Translations under genes and position numbers: made by a program
Part shown: positions 1 to 9,399 of the stretch, piece by piece
How positions within the stretch are numbered: the stretch's first letter is position 1
Layout: each line of letters begins with the position of its first letter
The notes under the pieces: model-generated
Databases searched by the model: none
What the model was told of the DNA's origin: nothing
Seen by the model: only the letters and a program-made list of their open reading frames with translations
Source: Stutzerimonas kunmingensis
Lineage (GTDB): Bacteria > Pseudomonadota > Gammaproteobacteria > Pseudomonadales > Pseudomonadaceae
Direction of reading: 5' to 3'
DNA: 64,000 nucleotides
NCBI RefSeq assembly: GCF_014764705.1
Contig: NZ_JACXXG010000005.1
Coordinates: 160,719-224,718, forward strand

Positions 1-2
1 TG

Positions 3-464
3 CTCGGCCTCGAGCCGGTCGCCGAGACGGAGCCCGATCCTTACGCACGCAAAGGCCTGCAGCTGCTGGTCGATGGCGCCGAGCCGGAAGTGATCCGCAG
101 CATCCTCGAGGTCGATCTGTATACCCAGGAGGGGCGTGACCTGCGCGCGGCCAAGGTCTACGAGAGCATGGGTGGCTACTCGCCGACCATCGGGATCATC
201 GGCGCGGTGATGGGGTTGATCCACGTGATGGGCAATCTGGCCGATCCCAGCCAGCTGGGCAGCGGCATCGCCGTTGCGTTCGTGGCGACCATCTATGGCG
301 TCGCTTTCGCCAACCTGCTGGTGCTGCCGGTCGGCAACAAGCTGAAGAGCGTCGTCCAGCGGCAGACCGCCTATCGCGAGATGCTGCTGGAGGGCGTGTT
401 GTCCATTGCCGAGGGCGAAAATCCGCGTTCCATCGAGATGAAGCTGCAAGGCTTCATGGACTGA
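3..464 (+). CDS. motC: Flagellar motor protein MotC (MotA family), 5' end missing
   Basis: This is the C-terminal 153 residues of a MotA-type stator subunit; the frame is open to the left edge, so the start lies outside the window. The visible part holds the last two membrane segments, with the family features SPTIGIIGAVMGLIHVMGNL and FVATIYGVAFANLLVLPV, and a cytoplasmic tail. MotA-type proteins form the proton channel around MotB-type anchors. The next gene, five bases downstream, is the MotB-like partner motD, and the following genes are chemotaxis genes, the order known for motCD in Pseudomonas. MotC is named rather than MotA because of that context. Confidence 0.9.
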   Translation, partial: LGLEPVAETEPDPYARKGLQLLVDGAEPEVIRSILEVDLYTQEGRDLRAAKVYESMGGYSPTIGIIGAVMGLIHVMGNLADPSQLGSGIAVAFVATIYGVAFANLLVLPVGNKLKSVVQRQTAYREMLLEGVLSIAEGENPRSIEMKLQGFMD

Positions 465-469
465 CCGCC

Positions 470-1312
470 ATGGCCAGACGCAGACCACCGGAAGAGCACG
501 AGAATCACGAGCGATGGCTGGTGTCCTACGCCGACTTCATCACGCTGTTATTTGCCTTCTTCGTGGTGATGTACTCGATCTCCTCGATCAACGAGGGCAA
601 GTACAAGATCCTCTCCGATTCGCTGGTCGGCGTGTTCAATCAGGTCGATCGTTCGGTCAAGCCCATCCCCATCGGTGAGGAGCGACCTCGGACCACCGAG
701 GCGGAAGTGTCCCAGGTCGAGGATCTGTCGGGCCCGGCTTCGTCGGCGGGGAAGCCGACCCTCGATCCGCTGGAGCGAATTGCGCAGAGCATGCGCGAGA
801 CGTTCGGCGAGCTGATCGCCAACGAGCAACTGACGATCCGTGGCAATGAGCTGTGGATCGAGATCGAACTCAACTCCAGCCTGCTGTTCCCCAGCGGCGA
901 TGCGCTTCCCAACGACCAGGCATTTCTGCTGATCGACAAGGTCGCCGGAATTCTGGCCCCTTTCGACAACCCGATCCGTGTCGAAGGGTTTACCGACAAT
1001 CTGCCAATCAGCACCAGCCAGTTCCCTACCAACTGGGAGCTGTCCGCAGCCCGCGCTGGCAGCGTTGTGAGGATGCTTGCAGCGCAGGGGGTGGACCCTT
1101 CGCGGATGGCAGCGGTGGGCTATGGCGAATTTCAGCCCGTGGCGGACAACGCGACAGCCGAAGGCCGGGCGCGCAACCGGCGGGTGATTCTGGTGGTGTC
1201 GCGCAATCTCGATGTGCGCCGAAGTGTCACCGGAATGGGCAGCAGCAATGTACGGCCTGACGATGCGTTGCGTCGGGCTGGCACACAATCTGCACCGGCT
1301 GTGTCCATGTAA
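470..1312 (+). CDS. motD: Flagellar motor protein MotD (MotB family)
   Basis: This 280-residue protein is the peptidoglycan-anchoring stator subunit paired with MotC. The N-terminus has the MotB plug and membrane helix (SYADFITLLFAFFVVMYSIS, about residues 19-38), where the Asp is the expected proton-binding residue. A linker follows, then an OmpA-like peptidoglycan-binding domain at about residues 145-245 with GFTDNLPI, NWELSAARA and GRARNRRV. It starts five bases after motC, so the two are co-transcribed. In Pseudomonas MotCD is the stator favoured for swarming; that role is inferred from the family. Confidence 0.95.
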   Translation: MARRRPPEEHENHERWLVSYADFITLLFAFFVVMYSISSINEGKYKILSDSLVGVFNQVDRSVKPIPIGEERPRTTEAEVSQVEDLSGPASSAGKPTLDPLERIAQSMRETFGELIANEQLTIRGNELWIEIELNSSLLFPSGDALPNDQAFLLIDKVAGILAPFDNPIRVEGFTDNLPISTSQFPTNWELSAARAGSVVRMLAAQGVDPSRMAAVGYGEFQPVADNATAEGRARNRRVILVVSRNLDVRRSVTGMGSSNVRPDDALRRAGTQSAPAVSM

Positions 1313-1399
1313 GCGCTTCAGGGCGCAGTCGTCAAAACACCGTCGCTTTGCCGTTTTCAGGCAATGCCGTTCCGGTCAGCTTCGCCGGGTGGAAGATCA

Positions 1400-2188
1400 A
1401 TGAGAGTCTGGGCTGTAGCCAATCAAAAGGGTGGGGTGGGCAAGACCACTACGTCGATCGCACTGGCGGGCTTGCTGGCCGATTCCGGCAAGCGCGTCGT
1501 CGTGCTGGATCTGGATCCACATGGGTCGATGACCAGCTATTTCGGGCATGATCCCGATAACCTGGACCATAGCGTCTTCGATCTCTTCCAGCACCAGGGT
1601 ACCGTGCCGGATGGCCTGCCGTGGCAGCTGCTGCTGGCCACCAGTCACGAGCGTATCTCGCTGATGCCTTCCAGTACCGTGCTGGCGACACTCGAGCGCC
1701 AGTCGCCCGGGCAGAACGGCCTCGGGCTGGTCATTGCCAAGAGCCTGTCGCAGCTGTGGCAGGACTTCGATTACGCCATCATCGACAGCCCGCCGCTGCT
1801 CGGTGTGCTGATGGTCAACGCACTGGCTGCCAGTCAGCAGCTGGTGATTCCGGTGCAGACGGAGTTTCTGGCGATGAAGGGTCTCGAGCGAATGGTCAGC
1901 ACGCTGTCGATGATCAACCGTTCGCGCAAGCAAGCGCTGCCTTACACCATCGTGCCGACCTTGTTCGACCGCCGCACCCAGGCCTCGATGAATACGCTCA
2001 AGGTACTGCGAGCCGGTTATGCCGATCATCTCTGGCCAGCGTTCATCCCGGTCGATACGCGGCTGCGCGATGCCAGCCGCGCCGGCCTGACGCCTTCGCA
2101 GTTCGATCCGACCAGTCGTGCGGTTCTTGCCTATCGGGCCTTGCTCAAGCATCTGCTGGCGTCGCAAGTGTCTCCGCAGGTGGCGTGA
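1400..2188 (+). CDS. ParA-family ATPase of the chemotaxis cluster (ParC-like)
   Basis: A 262-residue MinD/ParA-type ATPase. The deviant Walker A motif is KGGVGKTT near the N-terminus (about residues 10-17), followed by the partner Asp region LDLDPHGS and the Walker B-like DSPPLLG. An ATG at 1400 gives a protein that begins directly at the ATPase fold; the frame is open further upstream to 1364, but that extension has no family similarity. ParA-like proteins in this position between motD and cheW localise chemotaxis arrays to the cell pole (ParC in Vibrio and Pseudomonas). The next gene encodes its likely partner, the CheW-domain protein ParP. Confidence 0.9.
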   Translation: MRVWAVANQKGGVGKTTTSIALAGLLADSGKRVVVLDLDPHGSMTSYFGHDPDNLDHSVFDLFQHQGTVPDGLPWQLLLATSHERISLMPSSTVLATLERQSPGQNGLGLVIAKSLSQLWQDFDYAIIDSPPLLGVLMVNALAASQQLVIPVQTEFLAMKGLERMVSTLSMINRSRKQALPYTIVPTLFDRRTQASMNTLKVLRAGYADHLWPAFIPVDTRLRDASRAGLTPSQFDPTSRAVLAYRALLKHLLASQVSPQVA

Positions 2189-2275
2189 AGTGCCATGCCG
2201 CTCGGCGCCTGCCAGCTCAAGTTTGTCGCGCCAGTGGCCGATAGCCTGTTCAGATTCTCATAACGAGTTCGTTCC

Positions 2276-3076
2276 ATGAGCCGCACCGTCCTAACCGAAA
2301 CCCGATCCCAGCAGGCGCTGCAGTCCTATCTCGATGGGCTGTTGCAGGACGCTGCCATCGAACTGGCCGACTCGGTCAGTCAGGACGAATTCCAGGCGGC
2401 CGTGCTCGAGGAGCAACTGCGTGATACGCGGCAGAGCCAACCGCCGCGTCTTGAAATAGTCCAGCCGGCGCCGCCGCCCGTGGTGGAAGCGCCTCTAACG
2501 ATGCCGTCGGTGCCGACTCTTGAGCCGGTCGTGGAGCTCGAGGTTGCGCCGCAGCTGCCCAGCGAACCAGTCGGAGCCGTGCCTGACGCCCATCCGGGTT
2601 GGGGTGAGGAGCCTTTCGAGTGCCTGCTGTTCGATGTGGCAGGGTTGACCCTGGCGGTGCCGCTGGTGTGCCTGGGCTCCATCTATCCGCTGGCCGGACA
2701 GGAGCTGACGCCGCTGTTCGGTCAGCCCGACTGGTTTCTTGGCATACTGCCGAGCCAGTCAGGCAACCTGAAGGTGCTGGACACCGCGCGCTGGGTGATG
2801 CCTGATCGGTATCGTGACGACTTCCGCGAGGGGTTGCAGTACGTGATCTCGGTTCAGGGCTACGAATGGGGTCTGGCGGTCCATCAGGTCAGTCGCTCGA
2901 TTCGCCTCGACCCCAGTGAGGTCAAGTGGCGTACGCAGCGCAGTCAGCGTCCATGGCTGGCCGGTACGGTAATCGAGCATATGTGCGCGCTGGTCGACGT
3001 GACTGCGCTGGCCGAGTTGATCGCCAGTGGCGCTGTGAAACAGATGCAGGGCGCGACGAAGCCGCGGACGCATTGA
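2276..3076 (+). CDS. CheW-domain protein, ParP-like array localisation factor
   Basis: A 266-residue protein with a Pro/Val/Glu-rich, low-complexity N-terminal half (about residues 50-110) and a C-terminal CheW-like domain at about 115-255, seen in ECLLFDVAGLTLAVPLVCLG and LKVLDTARWVMP. That layout, and its place between a ParA-like ATPase and cheW, matches ParP, which links ParC to the chemoreceptor array. It is encoded 87 bases after the ATPase gene. The ParP role is inferred from architecture and neighbours; a second ordinary CheW adaptor is the alternative. Confidence 0.85.
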   Translation: MSRTVLTETRSQQALQSYLDGLLQDAAIELADSVSQDEFQAAVLEEQLRDTRQSQPPRLEIVQPAPPPVVEAPLTMPSVPTLEPVVELEVAPQLPSEPVGAVPDAHPGWGEEPFECLLFDVAGLTLAVPLVCLGSIYPLAGQELTPLFGQPDWFLGILPSQSGNLKVLDTARWVMPDRYRDDFREGLQYVISVQGYEWGLAVHQVSRSIRLDPSEVKWRTQRSQRPWLAGTVIEHMCALVDVTALAELIASGAVKQMQGATKPRTH

Positions 3077-3159
3077 AAGCAAACAATTGACGGTCGCGCC
3101 TGTTGCGCGGCCCGGCGATAGAATCGACCGCCATTGCGGTAACTGAAGAAGGTGGGGCT

Positions 3160-3639
3160 ATGAAGATGACGTCTGCGCAGGGTTCCGAAGATCCTGTACT
3201 GCAATGGGTGACCTTCCGTCTGGACAACGAGACGTACGGTATCAACGTGATGCAGGTCCAGGAGGTGTTGCGTTATACCGAGATCGCGCCGGTACCGGGT
3301 GCTCCGAGCTATGTGCTCGGCATAATCAACCTGCGCGGCAATGTGGTGACGGTGATCGACACGCGTCAGCGTTTCGGCCTGGAAACCGCGTCGGTATCGG
3401 ACAATACTCGAATCGTGATCATCGAGGCGGATCGTCAGGTCATCGGCATCATGGTCGATAGCGTTGCCGAGGTGGTCTACCTTCGCCAATCCGAGATCGA
3501 AACTGCGCCCAACGTCGGTAATGATGAGTCGGCCAAATTCATTCAGGGCGTCTGCAACAAGAACGGCGAGCTGCTGATTCTGGTCGAACTCGACAAGATG
3601 ATGAGCGAAGAAGAATGGGCCGAGCTTGAGAGCATCTGA
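3160..3639 (+). CDS. cheW: Chemotaxis coupling protein CheW
   Basis: A 159-residue single-domain CheW, the adaptor that couples chemoreceptors to the CheA kinase. The family signature is clear: WVTFRLDNETYGINVMQVQE, then VPGAPSYVLGIINLRGNVV and a C-terminal LILVELDKM. The ATG at 3160 gives a normal CheW length; the in-frame region upstream to 3103 has no CheW similarity. The following DUF2802 gene begins three bases after the stop, so the two are one operon. Confidence 0.95.
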   Translation: MKMTSAQGSEDPVLQWVTFRLDNETYGINVMQVQEVLRYTEIAPVPGAPSYVLGIINLRGNVVTVIDTRQRFGLETASVSDNTRIVIIEADRQVIGIMVDSVAEVVYLRQSEIETAPNVGNDESAKFIQGVCNKNGELLILVELDKMMSEEEWAELESI

Positions 3640-3642
3640 TAC

Positions 3643-4056
3643 ATGCTGATCGCGTCGCTGGTCGCATCGTTGGTTGCGCTGGCCTTCTGCTGTCTTGGGC
3701 TGCTGGGCTTCTGCCTGTGGCTGCTCAGGCGGCAGCGGTTTCTGGCCGAACAACAGCAGCAACGCGATGCGAACAGGGATAAGCGCATCAAGGAGCTGAG
3801 CAGCCGCCTGGATGCCTATCTGGAAGGCAGCTTGCGCATGGGCGATGAGTTGCGTGAGTTGAGTCGCACGCTGGCGCCGTTGCCGGACAAGCTCACCCAG
3901 CTGGAACAGCGCGACCCCAACAACTTCTCCTTCTCCCAGGCGGCCAAACTGGTCGGCATGGGCGCAAGTGTCGACGACCTGACGCAGTCGTGTGGCCTGT
4001 CGCAATCCGAAGCGGAGCTGATGAGCAAGCTGCATCAGGCTCGCAAGAAACCCTGA
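3643..4056 (+). CDS. DUF2802 membrane-anchored protein
   Basis: A 137-residue protein with one N-terminal membrane helix (about residues 3-28), a charged, Gln/Arg-rich coiled segment (about 30-80), and a C-terminal DUF2802-like part with SFSQAAKLVGMGASVDDL and CGLSQSEAELMSKLH that resembles a helix-turn-helix. The family regularly follows cheW in Pseudomonas chemotaxis/flagellar clusters. No biochemical role can be read from the sequence. It starts three bases after cheW. Confidence 0.85.
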   Translation: MLIASLVASLVALAFCCLGLLGFCLWLLRRQRFLAEQQQQRDANRDKRIKELSSRLDAYLEGSLRMGDELRELSRTLAPLPDKLTQLEQRDPNNFSFSQAAKLVGMGASVDDLTQSCGLSQSEAELMSKLHQARKKP

Positions 4057-4192
4057 TTGCAGTTTTTCCGTCGACTGGTCGTCCCTTCCGGGTCTTGTGC
4101 CGGAACCTCCCACACCCTGCACATTCCAATCCGTATCAGCTTGGCATTGCTGAGCTTGTCCAGGTCCCATGCTTGGGACGAGGAGGACAATG

Positions 4193-4633
4193 ATGCGGCT
4201 TACTCTCATTCTGTTGCTGTTCATGGTTTCGCTCGGCGCTCAGGCCGTCGAGGCGCCAGACGATGTGGACGGCGCAATGACCGTAAACGTCTTTCAAGCC
4301 AAGCGCCTTCATGAACTGGGCGCCGTCTTCATCGATGTGCGTGCCGACCGCGAATGGTTATGGGGCCACGTAGAAGGCGCCGTGCACTTCGATCTGGCCA
4401 GTGATTTCGTAAGCCTGGCCGGGCCGGAGTGGCCGCGTGAGCTTCCGCTGGTGATTTACTGCGACAGCGAGATCTGCCCGCGTAGCGCGGAAGCCGCAAG
4501 AATGGCCGTGGCCTGGGGCTACCAGCGGGTGTTCTATTTCCGTGCCGGCTATTTCGCCTGGCAGCTGCATGATCTCCCTCAGGTCACTGGTGAAGATCGT
4601 GCAGCCGTCGTACTCAACGCGCAGGCCCACTGA
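4193..4633 (+). CDS. Periplasmic rhodanese-like protein
   Basis: A protein of about 146 residues with an N-terminal signal peptide (MRLTLILLLFMVSLGAQAVE) and one rhodanese domain: FIDVRADREWLWGHVEGAVH, then the active-loop region VIYCDSEICPRSAEAARM. The loop Cys fits a sulfurtransferase, but the loop is not the plain CxxxxR type, so the substrate is unknown. An aggagg at 4181 sits six bases before the ATG at 4193 and only three before the ATG at 4190, so 4193 is preferred. Its 3' end overlaps the convergent minus-strand gene by 20 bases. Confidence 0.8.
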   Translation: MRLTLILLLFMVSLGAQAVEAPDDVDGAMTVNVFQAKRLHELGAVFIDVRADREWLWGHVEGAVHFDLASDFVSLAGPEWPRELPLVIYCDSEICPRSAEAARMAVAWGYQRVFYFRAGYFAWQLHDLPQVTGEDRAAVVLNAQAH

Positions 4634-4946
4634 GTTGCGGCAGGGGCGGCGCTGGTTCGCCTGCGCTCCGTTCGTGGAACCCTGGTGGGCATTTGCCCTT
4701 GAGATACCAGGCAAAGGCGATGATCTCCGCGATGGTGCGGTATAACGCTTCCGGGATCTCGTCGCCCAGCTCCAGTTTCGCCAGCAATCTCACCAGATCG
4801 GCGTTCTCGTAGATCGGCACCTCATGTTCCCGAGCGATGGCGAGGATTGTCTCTGCTAGCTCGTCATCACCCTTGGCGCTCAGACTCGGCGCGTTGACAC
4901 CGTCATAGCTGAGCGCGATTGCCTGGCGTGGCTGCTTGTCGGTCAT
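4614..4946 (-). CDS. FlhB C-terminal domain homologue (EscU/YscU/HrcU family)
   Basis: A 110-residue soluble protein that matches only the cytoplasmic C-terminal domain of the flagellar export-gate protein FlhB. Hallmarks are AIALSYDG near the start, then IAREHEVPIYENADLVRLLAKLELGDEIPEALY (read in two parts) ending in a short helix. It lacks the FlhB membrane helices and the NPTH autocleavage motif. Its ATG overlaps the fliK stop by four bases, so the two are translationally coupled. Free FlhB-domain proteins may affect hook-length and substrate switching; that link to FliK is inferred from the pairing. Confidence 0.85.
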   Translation of the reverse strand: MTDKQPRQAIALSYDGVNAPSLSAKGDDELAETILAIAREHEVPIYENADLVRLLAKLELGDEIPEALYRTIAEIIAFAWYLKGKCPPGFHERSAGEPAPPLPQLSGPAR

Positions 4947-6472
4947 GCCTTTTCGTCCACGAAGCGTTGCTCCAGATTGGTGCTCGGACCCTGCGGTGGC
5001 GTGCCTTGCCTGCAGCTCAGTTCTCCGACACTCAGCCCGGCTGCCTGTAGACGCTCACGCAGATGGGTAAGTTCGGTCGCCACCAGCTGGGCCGTGGCAC
5101 TGCGCTCGGCCCACAGCTGGCTGGTGAGGGTGCCGCGCGTCAACTGTGCTTGAACTTGCAGTGGCCCGAGTGGTGCGACATCGAATGCGAGTTCGATCTT
5201 CCAGAGCGGCTCGCCACGCTCCTTTTCCTGCTTTCTCGGCTCTTCTTCGCGCTGCAGCTTGATTTGCAGCGGCACGATATCGCGCTGGTCGCGCATTGGC
5301 AGCTCCAGCTGCCAGGTGGTGAGGAGGGCGCCGTCCGGGCCGATTTGTGTCTGCGCGAGACTGGACAGTTGATGGGTCTGCAGCCTGGATACCGCGGCGG
5401 CTGCGAGCTTGAGCAGCATTTCGAGGTCGGCTTCTTCTTCCAGGCCAGGCGGCAGTCGGGTTGGTAGCGGGAACCCCAGCGCGAGCTGACGGACATTGCT
5501 TTGCGCCAGGGAGCCCAGCGCTTGCCGCGCAAATGCAGGCAACGCCTGGCCCATGGCGGCACTGGCCTGGGCGCTGGCCAGCGGCGTGCTACCTGGAAGA
5601 TTGGGCATTTGCGCCAGTAGGCGCAGCAGCCCAGCCTTGAGGTCGCCCTGCAGCCCGTCGGTTTGCCCGGCCAGCAAGCGCGCCTCAAGGAACACGCCGC
5701 TCCTGGCCAGCGCTGCGGCGAGTGCCTTGGCATCGCCCAGTTGCTGCATTTCGGGTATCAGCCCCAGCAGTTTTTCGGCGGCGCCGCGCAGCCCCTCGGG
5801 GAGAGCCCCGGTACCACCCTGTAGAGCCTTGAACAGGCCTTCCAGCGAGGCCTGGCGGTTGTGTTGGGCGCCCAGTTGCTCGCCGAGATGCAGCTGATCG
5901 AGGCGCCTGCTCAGCGGAAGGAATGCGAGGGATTGGTCGCCCTTGACCTGCGCTGTCAGCAGGCTGCCGAGTGTCAGCGGGTTGGCTGATTCGATATTCA
6001 GCTTCTGTCCAGCGACGGGGCTGTTGAGCAGGCTGATGACCGCCTTGAAGATCTTCTGCCCGTCCTCCGACTGCTGTTGACTGGTCGCCACGACACGGCC
6101 CTGGATGATGCTGCCGACCGGCAGTTGCTGAAGGTCGATCATCGAGGCGGGCTGGCGCCCGGCGATCTGTGGAGCGGCCAGCAACCGGGTGTCGGACAGG
6201 GCGGTGATGACGTATGCGGTGCCGGGTGGCGGCGCCTTGTTGCTGCTGACCTCGACGGTCGCCTGGCGCCCGCTGCCCATGGTCAGCCGCAGCACCAGCC
6301 GAAATGCCTGCGCCGCTTCCCTGATGCTGACTACCTCCGCTTCGGCGTTTTCGCCAGCCGCCAGAAGGCCTTGCATCGGTTGCAGCAGTTTCAAAACGAG
6401 GTCATTCGCCGCTGCCGCCTGGCGCGGCGCGCTGCTTGGGGGCAGGGCAGTGGTACTCTTGATCTCGGTCAT
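4943..6472 (-). CDS. fliK: Flagellar hook-length control protein FliK
   Basis: A 509-residue Ala/Leu/Gln-rich protein with a conserved C-terminal FliK domain (about residues 380-480), including the stretch WQLELPMRDQRDIVPLQIKL and PLGPLQVQAQLTRGTLTSQL. FliK measures hook length and switches the export gate via FlhB; the downstream gene encodes an FlhB C-domain homologue. The long N-terminal part is low in complexity, as is usual for the family. Divergent from the ccm operon, with about 137 bases between them. It could be a second FliK-like copy rather than the main hook-length gene; the main flagellar cluster is not in view. Confidence 0.8.
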   Translation of the reverse strand: MTEIKSTTALPPSSAPRQAAAANDLVLKLLQPMQGLLAAGENAEAEVVSIREAAQAFRLVLRLTMGSGRQATVEVSSNKAPPPGTAYVITALSDTRLLAAPQIAGRQPASMIDLQQLPVGSIIQGRVVATSQQQSEDGQKIFKAVISLLNSPVAGQKLNIESANPLTLGSLLTAQVKGDQSLAFLPLSRRLDQLHLGEQLGAQHNRQASLEGLFKALQGGTGALPEGLRGAAEKLLGLIPEMQQLGDAKALAAALARSGVFLEARLLAGQTDGLQGDLKAGLLRLLAQMPNLPGSTPLASAQASAAMGQALPAFARQALGSLAQSNVRQLALGFPLPTRLPPGLEEEADLEMLLKLAAAAVSRLQTHQLSSLAQTQIGPDGALLTTWQLELPMRDQRDIVPLQIKLQREEEPRKQEKERGEPLWKIELAFDVAPLGPLQVQAQLTRGTLTSQLWAERSATAQLVATELTHLRERLQAAGLSVGELSCRQGTPPQGPSTNLEQRFVDEKA

Positions 6473-6609
6473 CTTTCCTCAAATGCTCTTACAACCTTTC
6501 GCGTTCGCGGCCCTCGGCAACCAAAGGTTGCCATGTATAATTCCGCCCGCCTGGCCCTGCTTCCTGAGTATAGCGGCCAGGCCTTTTTCATCTTGAGGTG
6601 TCGCCAGCC

Positions 6610-7245
6610 GTGTCAACTCCCTTTCTCGAAGCCGTAGCCCTCGCTTGCGAACGGGATTGGCGGCTGCTTTTCGACAAGCTGGATCTGCGTCTCGAGAGTG
6701 GGGAAATGCTGCAGATTTCCGGGCCCAATGGCAGCGGCAAAACCAGTCTGCTGCGCCTGCTATGCGGCCTGATGCAACCAACCGCAGGCGAGGTGCTGCT
6801 CAAGGGCCGGTCGCTCAGCGCTCAGCGTGGTGAACTGGCACGCAACCTGTTGTGGATCGGCCATGCTGCTGGCATCAAGGGCTTGCTGACAGCTGAGGAG
6901 AATCTCACCTGGCTCTGTGCGTTGCACCAGCCGGCCAGCCGCGAGGCGATATGGCATGCACTTGCCGAAGTGGGACTGCGCGGGTTCGAAGACGTGCCCT
7001 GTCATACCCTTTCTGCTGGCCAGCAGCGCCGCGTGGGGTTGGCGCGTCTGTATCTCTCGCCACCGCCGCTGTGGATTCTCGATGAGCCATTTACCGCGCT
7101 CGACAAACATGGCGTGGCGCAGCTTGAGAGGCATCTCGCAGCGCATTGCGAGCAGGGCGGACTGGTCGTACTGACCACTCACCACAGCCTGACGGAAAAG
7201 CCAACCGGCTACTGTGAGCTCGATCTGGGGCAGCGAGCCGCATGA
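6610..7245 (+). CDS. ccmA: Heme exporter ATP-binding protein CcmA
   Basis: A 211-residue ABC ATPase, first gene of the cytochrome c maturation operon. Walker A is GPNGSGKTS (about residues 38-46), the ABC signature [14 protein letters not shown] (about 133-146), and Walker B LWILDEP. With CcmB it powers release of holo-CcmE from CcmCD. A GTG at 6610 is preferred over the GTG at 6598 because the gagg at 6595 abuts the latter and is about 10 bases before the former, and the family typically begins STPFLEA. The stop overlaps ccmB by four bases. Confidence 0.95.
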   Translation: MSTPFLEAVALACERDWRLLFDKLDLRLESGEMLQISGPNGSGKTSLLRLLCGLMQPTAGEVLLKGRSLSAQRGELARNLLWIGHAAGIKGLLTAEENLTWLCALHQPASREAIWHALAEVGLRGFEDVPCHTLSAGQQRRVGLARLYLSPPPLWILDEPFTALDKHGVAQLERHLAAHCEQGGLVVLTTHHSLTEKPTGYCELDLGQRAA

Positions 7246-7913
7246 GCAGCGTATTCACTCTTCTGCTGGCGCGCGAGACGCGTCTGCTGTTCCGTCGCCC
7301 GGCTGAGCTGGCCAACCCGCTGGTGTTCTTCGCCATCGTTATCGCGTTGTTCCCGCTTGCGGTAGGGCCGGAGACTCAGCTTCTGCAAACCATCTCTCCC
7401 GGCTTGGTCTGGGTGGCAGCACTATTGGCCGTTCTGCTGTCACTGGATGGTCTTTTTCGCAGTGATTTCGAAGATGGCTCGCTCGAGCAGTGGGTCGTTT
7501 CGCCGCACCCGCTCGCGCTCCTGGTTCTCGCCAAGGTACTGGCGCACTGGGCTTTTTCCGGGTTGGCGCTGGTGCTGCTGGCGCCGCTGTTGGGCTTGAT
7601 GTTGGGTCTGCCGCTTGGGACCATTCCGGTGCTGCTGGTTTCACTGTTGCTGGGGACGCCGATTCTGAGTCTGCTCGGTGCGGTGGGCGCGGCGTTGACG
7701 GTAGGATTGAAGCGGGGTGGCTTGCTGCTGGCGTTGCTCATCCTGCCGCTCTACATCCCGGTACTGATTCTCGGCAGCGGCGCCCTGCAAGCGTCGTTGC
7801 AAGGTCTACCGGCAGTCGGTCACCTGCTTTGGCTGGCCAGTCTGACTGCGTTGGCCGTTACCCTTACACCCTTTGCGATAGCTGCCGGGCTGAAGATCAG
7901 CGTTGGCGAATAG
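7242..7913 (+). CDS. ccmB: Heme exporter membrane protein CcmB
   Basis: A 223-residue integral membrane protein with six predicted hydrophobic segments and the family start [29 protein letters not shown], a conserved cytoplasmic loop, lies near residue 75. CcmB is the membrane partner of CcmA. It overlaps ccmA by four bases; the 93-base gap to ccmC is the only sizeable spacing inside the operon. Confidence 0.95.
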   Translation: MSSVFTLLLARETRLLFRRPAELANPLVFFAIVIALFPLAVGPETQLLQTISPGLVWVAALLAVLLSLDGLFRSDFEDGSLEQWVVSPHPLALLVLAKVLAHWAFSGLALVLLAPLLGLMLGLPLGTIPVLLVSLLLGTPILSLLGAVGAALTVGLKRGGLLLALLILPLYIPVLILGSGALQASLQGLPAVGHLLWLASLTALAVTLTPFAIAAGLKISVGE

Positions 7914-8006
7914 CGACACACCCAGATGGCCGGTGCTCACACCCGGTCGACGTAACGAATCTCGGGGCCTGCATTTGCAAGGTCCCGCTGGACGACGAGT
8001 CATCCG

Positions 8007-8762
8007 ATGAACTGGACATGGTTTCACAAGCTGGGCTCACCCAAATGGTTCTATGAGATCAGCGGCCGCTGGCTGCCCTGGCTTGCCTGGGCAGCCGTGC
8101 TGCTGGTCAGCGTCGGTGTGGTCTGGGGTCTGGCGTTCGCGCCGGAGGATTACCAGCAGGGCAACAGCTTCCGGATCATCTATATCCACGTGCCGGCTGC
8201 GTTTCTCGCTCAGTCGATCTACGTGATGCTCGCCGTGGCGGGGGTGGTCGGGCTCGTCTGGAAGATGAAGCTGGCCGATGTGGCTCTGCAGCAGGCCGCC
8301 CCCATCGGCGCCTGGATGACCTTCATCGCCCTGTTGACCGGCGCGGTCTGGGGCAAGCCGACCTGGGGTGCCTGGTGGGTATGGGACGCACGGCTGACCT
8401 CAATGCTCATCCTGCTGTTTCTGTACTTCGGCATCATTGCGCTCGGACAGGCGATCAGCAATCGTGACAGCGCGGCCAAGGCGTGCGCTGTGCTGGCCAT
8501 CGTCGGAGTGGTGAACATCCCGATCATCAAGTATTCGGTGGAGTGGTGGAACACGCTGCACCAGCCGGCAACGTTCACCGTCACCGAAAAACCGGCGATG
8601 CCAGTGGAAATGTGGCTGCCGCTCCTGGTGATGGTGATCGGCTTCTACTGCTTCTTCGCCGTGGTGCTGCTGATGCGCATGCGCCTGGAAGTGCTGCGTC
8701 GCGAATCGCGCGCCAGCTGGGTGAAGAATGAGGTCAAGGCTCTGGTAGGAAACAACTCGTGA
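8007..8762 (+). CDS. ccmC: Heme transporter CcmC
   Basis: A 251-residue six-helix membrane protein of the heme-handling family. The tryptophan-rich periplasmic motif [13 protein letters not shown] (about residues 121-133) is present, with heme-ligand His candidates in YIHVPAA and in [10 protein letters not shown]. CcmC loads heme onto CcmE with help from CcmD. The ccmD start overlaps its stop by four bases. Confidence 0.96.
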   Translation: MNWTWFHKLGSPKWFYEISGRWLPWLAWAAVLLVSVGVVWGLAFAPEDYQQGNSFRIIYIHVPAAFLAQSIYVMLAVAGVVGLVWKMKLADVALQQAAPIGAWMTFIALLTGAVWGKPTWGAWWVWDARLTSMLILLFLYFGIIALGQAISNRDSAAKACAVLAIVGVVNIPIIKYSVEWWNTLHQPATFTVTEKPAMPVEMWLPLLVMVIGFYCFFAVVLLMRMRLEVLRRESRASWVKNEVKALVGNNS

Positions 8763-8935
8763 ACTTTTCATCCTTCGCGGATTTCATCGCCATGGGCAAT
8801 CATGGCGTGTACGTCTGGACGTCCTATGGCATCAGCCTGGCTGTCCTGATTCTCAACGTCGCGCTGCCAGCCTTGGCACGCCGGCGTTACCTGCAAGATG
8901 AGGCGCGTCGTTTGCGCCGGGAGGAGTCGAAGTGA
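8759..8935 (+). CDS. ccmD: Heme exporter small subunit CcmD
   Basis: A 58-residue small membrane protein found by translating the gap between ccmC and ccmE. It starts with GTG at 8759 ([19 protein letters not shown]), has one helix ([19 protein letters not shown]), and a basic cytoplasmic tail [18 protein letters not shown]. These are the standard CcmD features. It overlaps ccmC and ccmE by four bases at each side, so it is translationally coupled to both. CcmD stabilises the CcmC-CcmE complex. Confidence 0.93.
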   Translation: MNFSSFADFIAMGNHGVYVWTSYGISLAVLILNVALPALARRRYLQDEARRLRREESK

Positions 8936-9399
8936 ATCCGGTGCGCAAGAAGCGTCTTTTCATCGTCCTGGCGATCCTCGCCGGTGTCGGTATCGCCGTG
9001 GCGCTGGCGTTGTCCGCTCTGCAGCAGAACATCAACCTGTTCTACACACCGACCCAGATCGCAGCGGGGGAGGCTCCTGAGGGCACCCGGATTCGAGCAG
9101 GCGGCCTGGTCGAAGAGGGTTCGGTGAAGCGTACCAACGACTCACTCAGCGTCGCCTTCCGTGTCACTGATGGCGCCCAGGCGATCACTATCACCTACCA
9201 GGGAATTCTCCCGGACCTGTTCCGCGAAGGGCAGGGTATCGTCGCGCTGGGGCGGGTCAATTCCGAGGGCGTTCTGGTTGCCGACGAAGTGCTGGCCAAG
9301 CATGACGAAAACTACATGCCGCCCGAAGTAACTCAGGCGCTGGAGAAGAGCGGCATGATGAAGCACTACGAGGGCGGTAAGCAGGAGTACGCGAAATGA
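8932..9399 (+). CDS. ccmE: Heme chaperone CcmE
   Basis: A 155-residue periplasmic, membrane-anchored OB-fold protein. An N-terminal helix ([20 protein letters not shown]) is followed by the soluble domain. The heme-binding motif HDENYMP near residue 124 holds the His that bonds covalently to heme. The GTG start at 8932 overlaps the ccmD stop, and the ccmF start overlaps the ccmE stop. Confidence 0.96.
   Translation: MNPVRKKRLFIVLAILAGVGIAVALALSALQQNINLFYTPTQIAAGEAPEGTRIRAGGLVEEGSVKRTNDSLSVAFRVTDGAQAITITYQGILPDLFREGQGIVALGRVNSEGVLVADEVLAKHDENYMPPEVTQALEKSGMMKHYEGGKQEYAK

Noticed and set aside
2944..4224. A 426-codon open frame on the minus strand across cheW and DUF2802
   Set aside because: It is antisense to well-supported chemotaxis genes, has no recognisable domain, and is Gln/His/Arg-rich as GC-rich antisense frames are.
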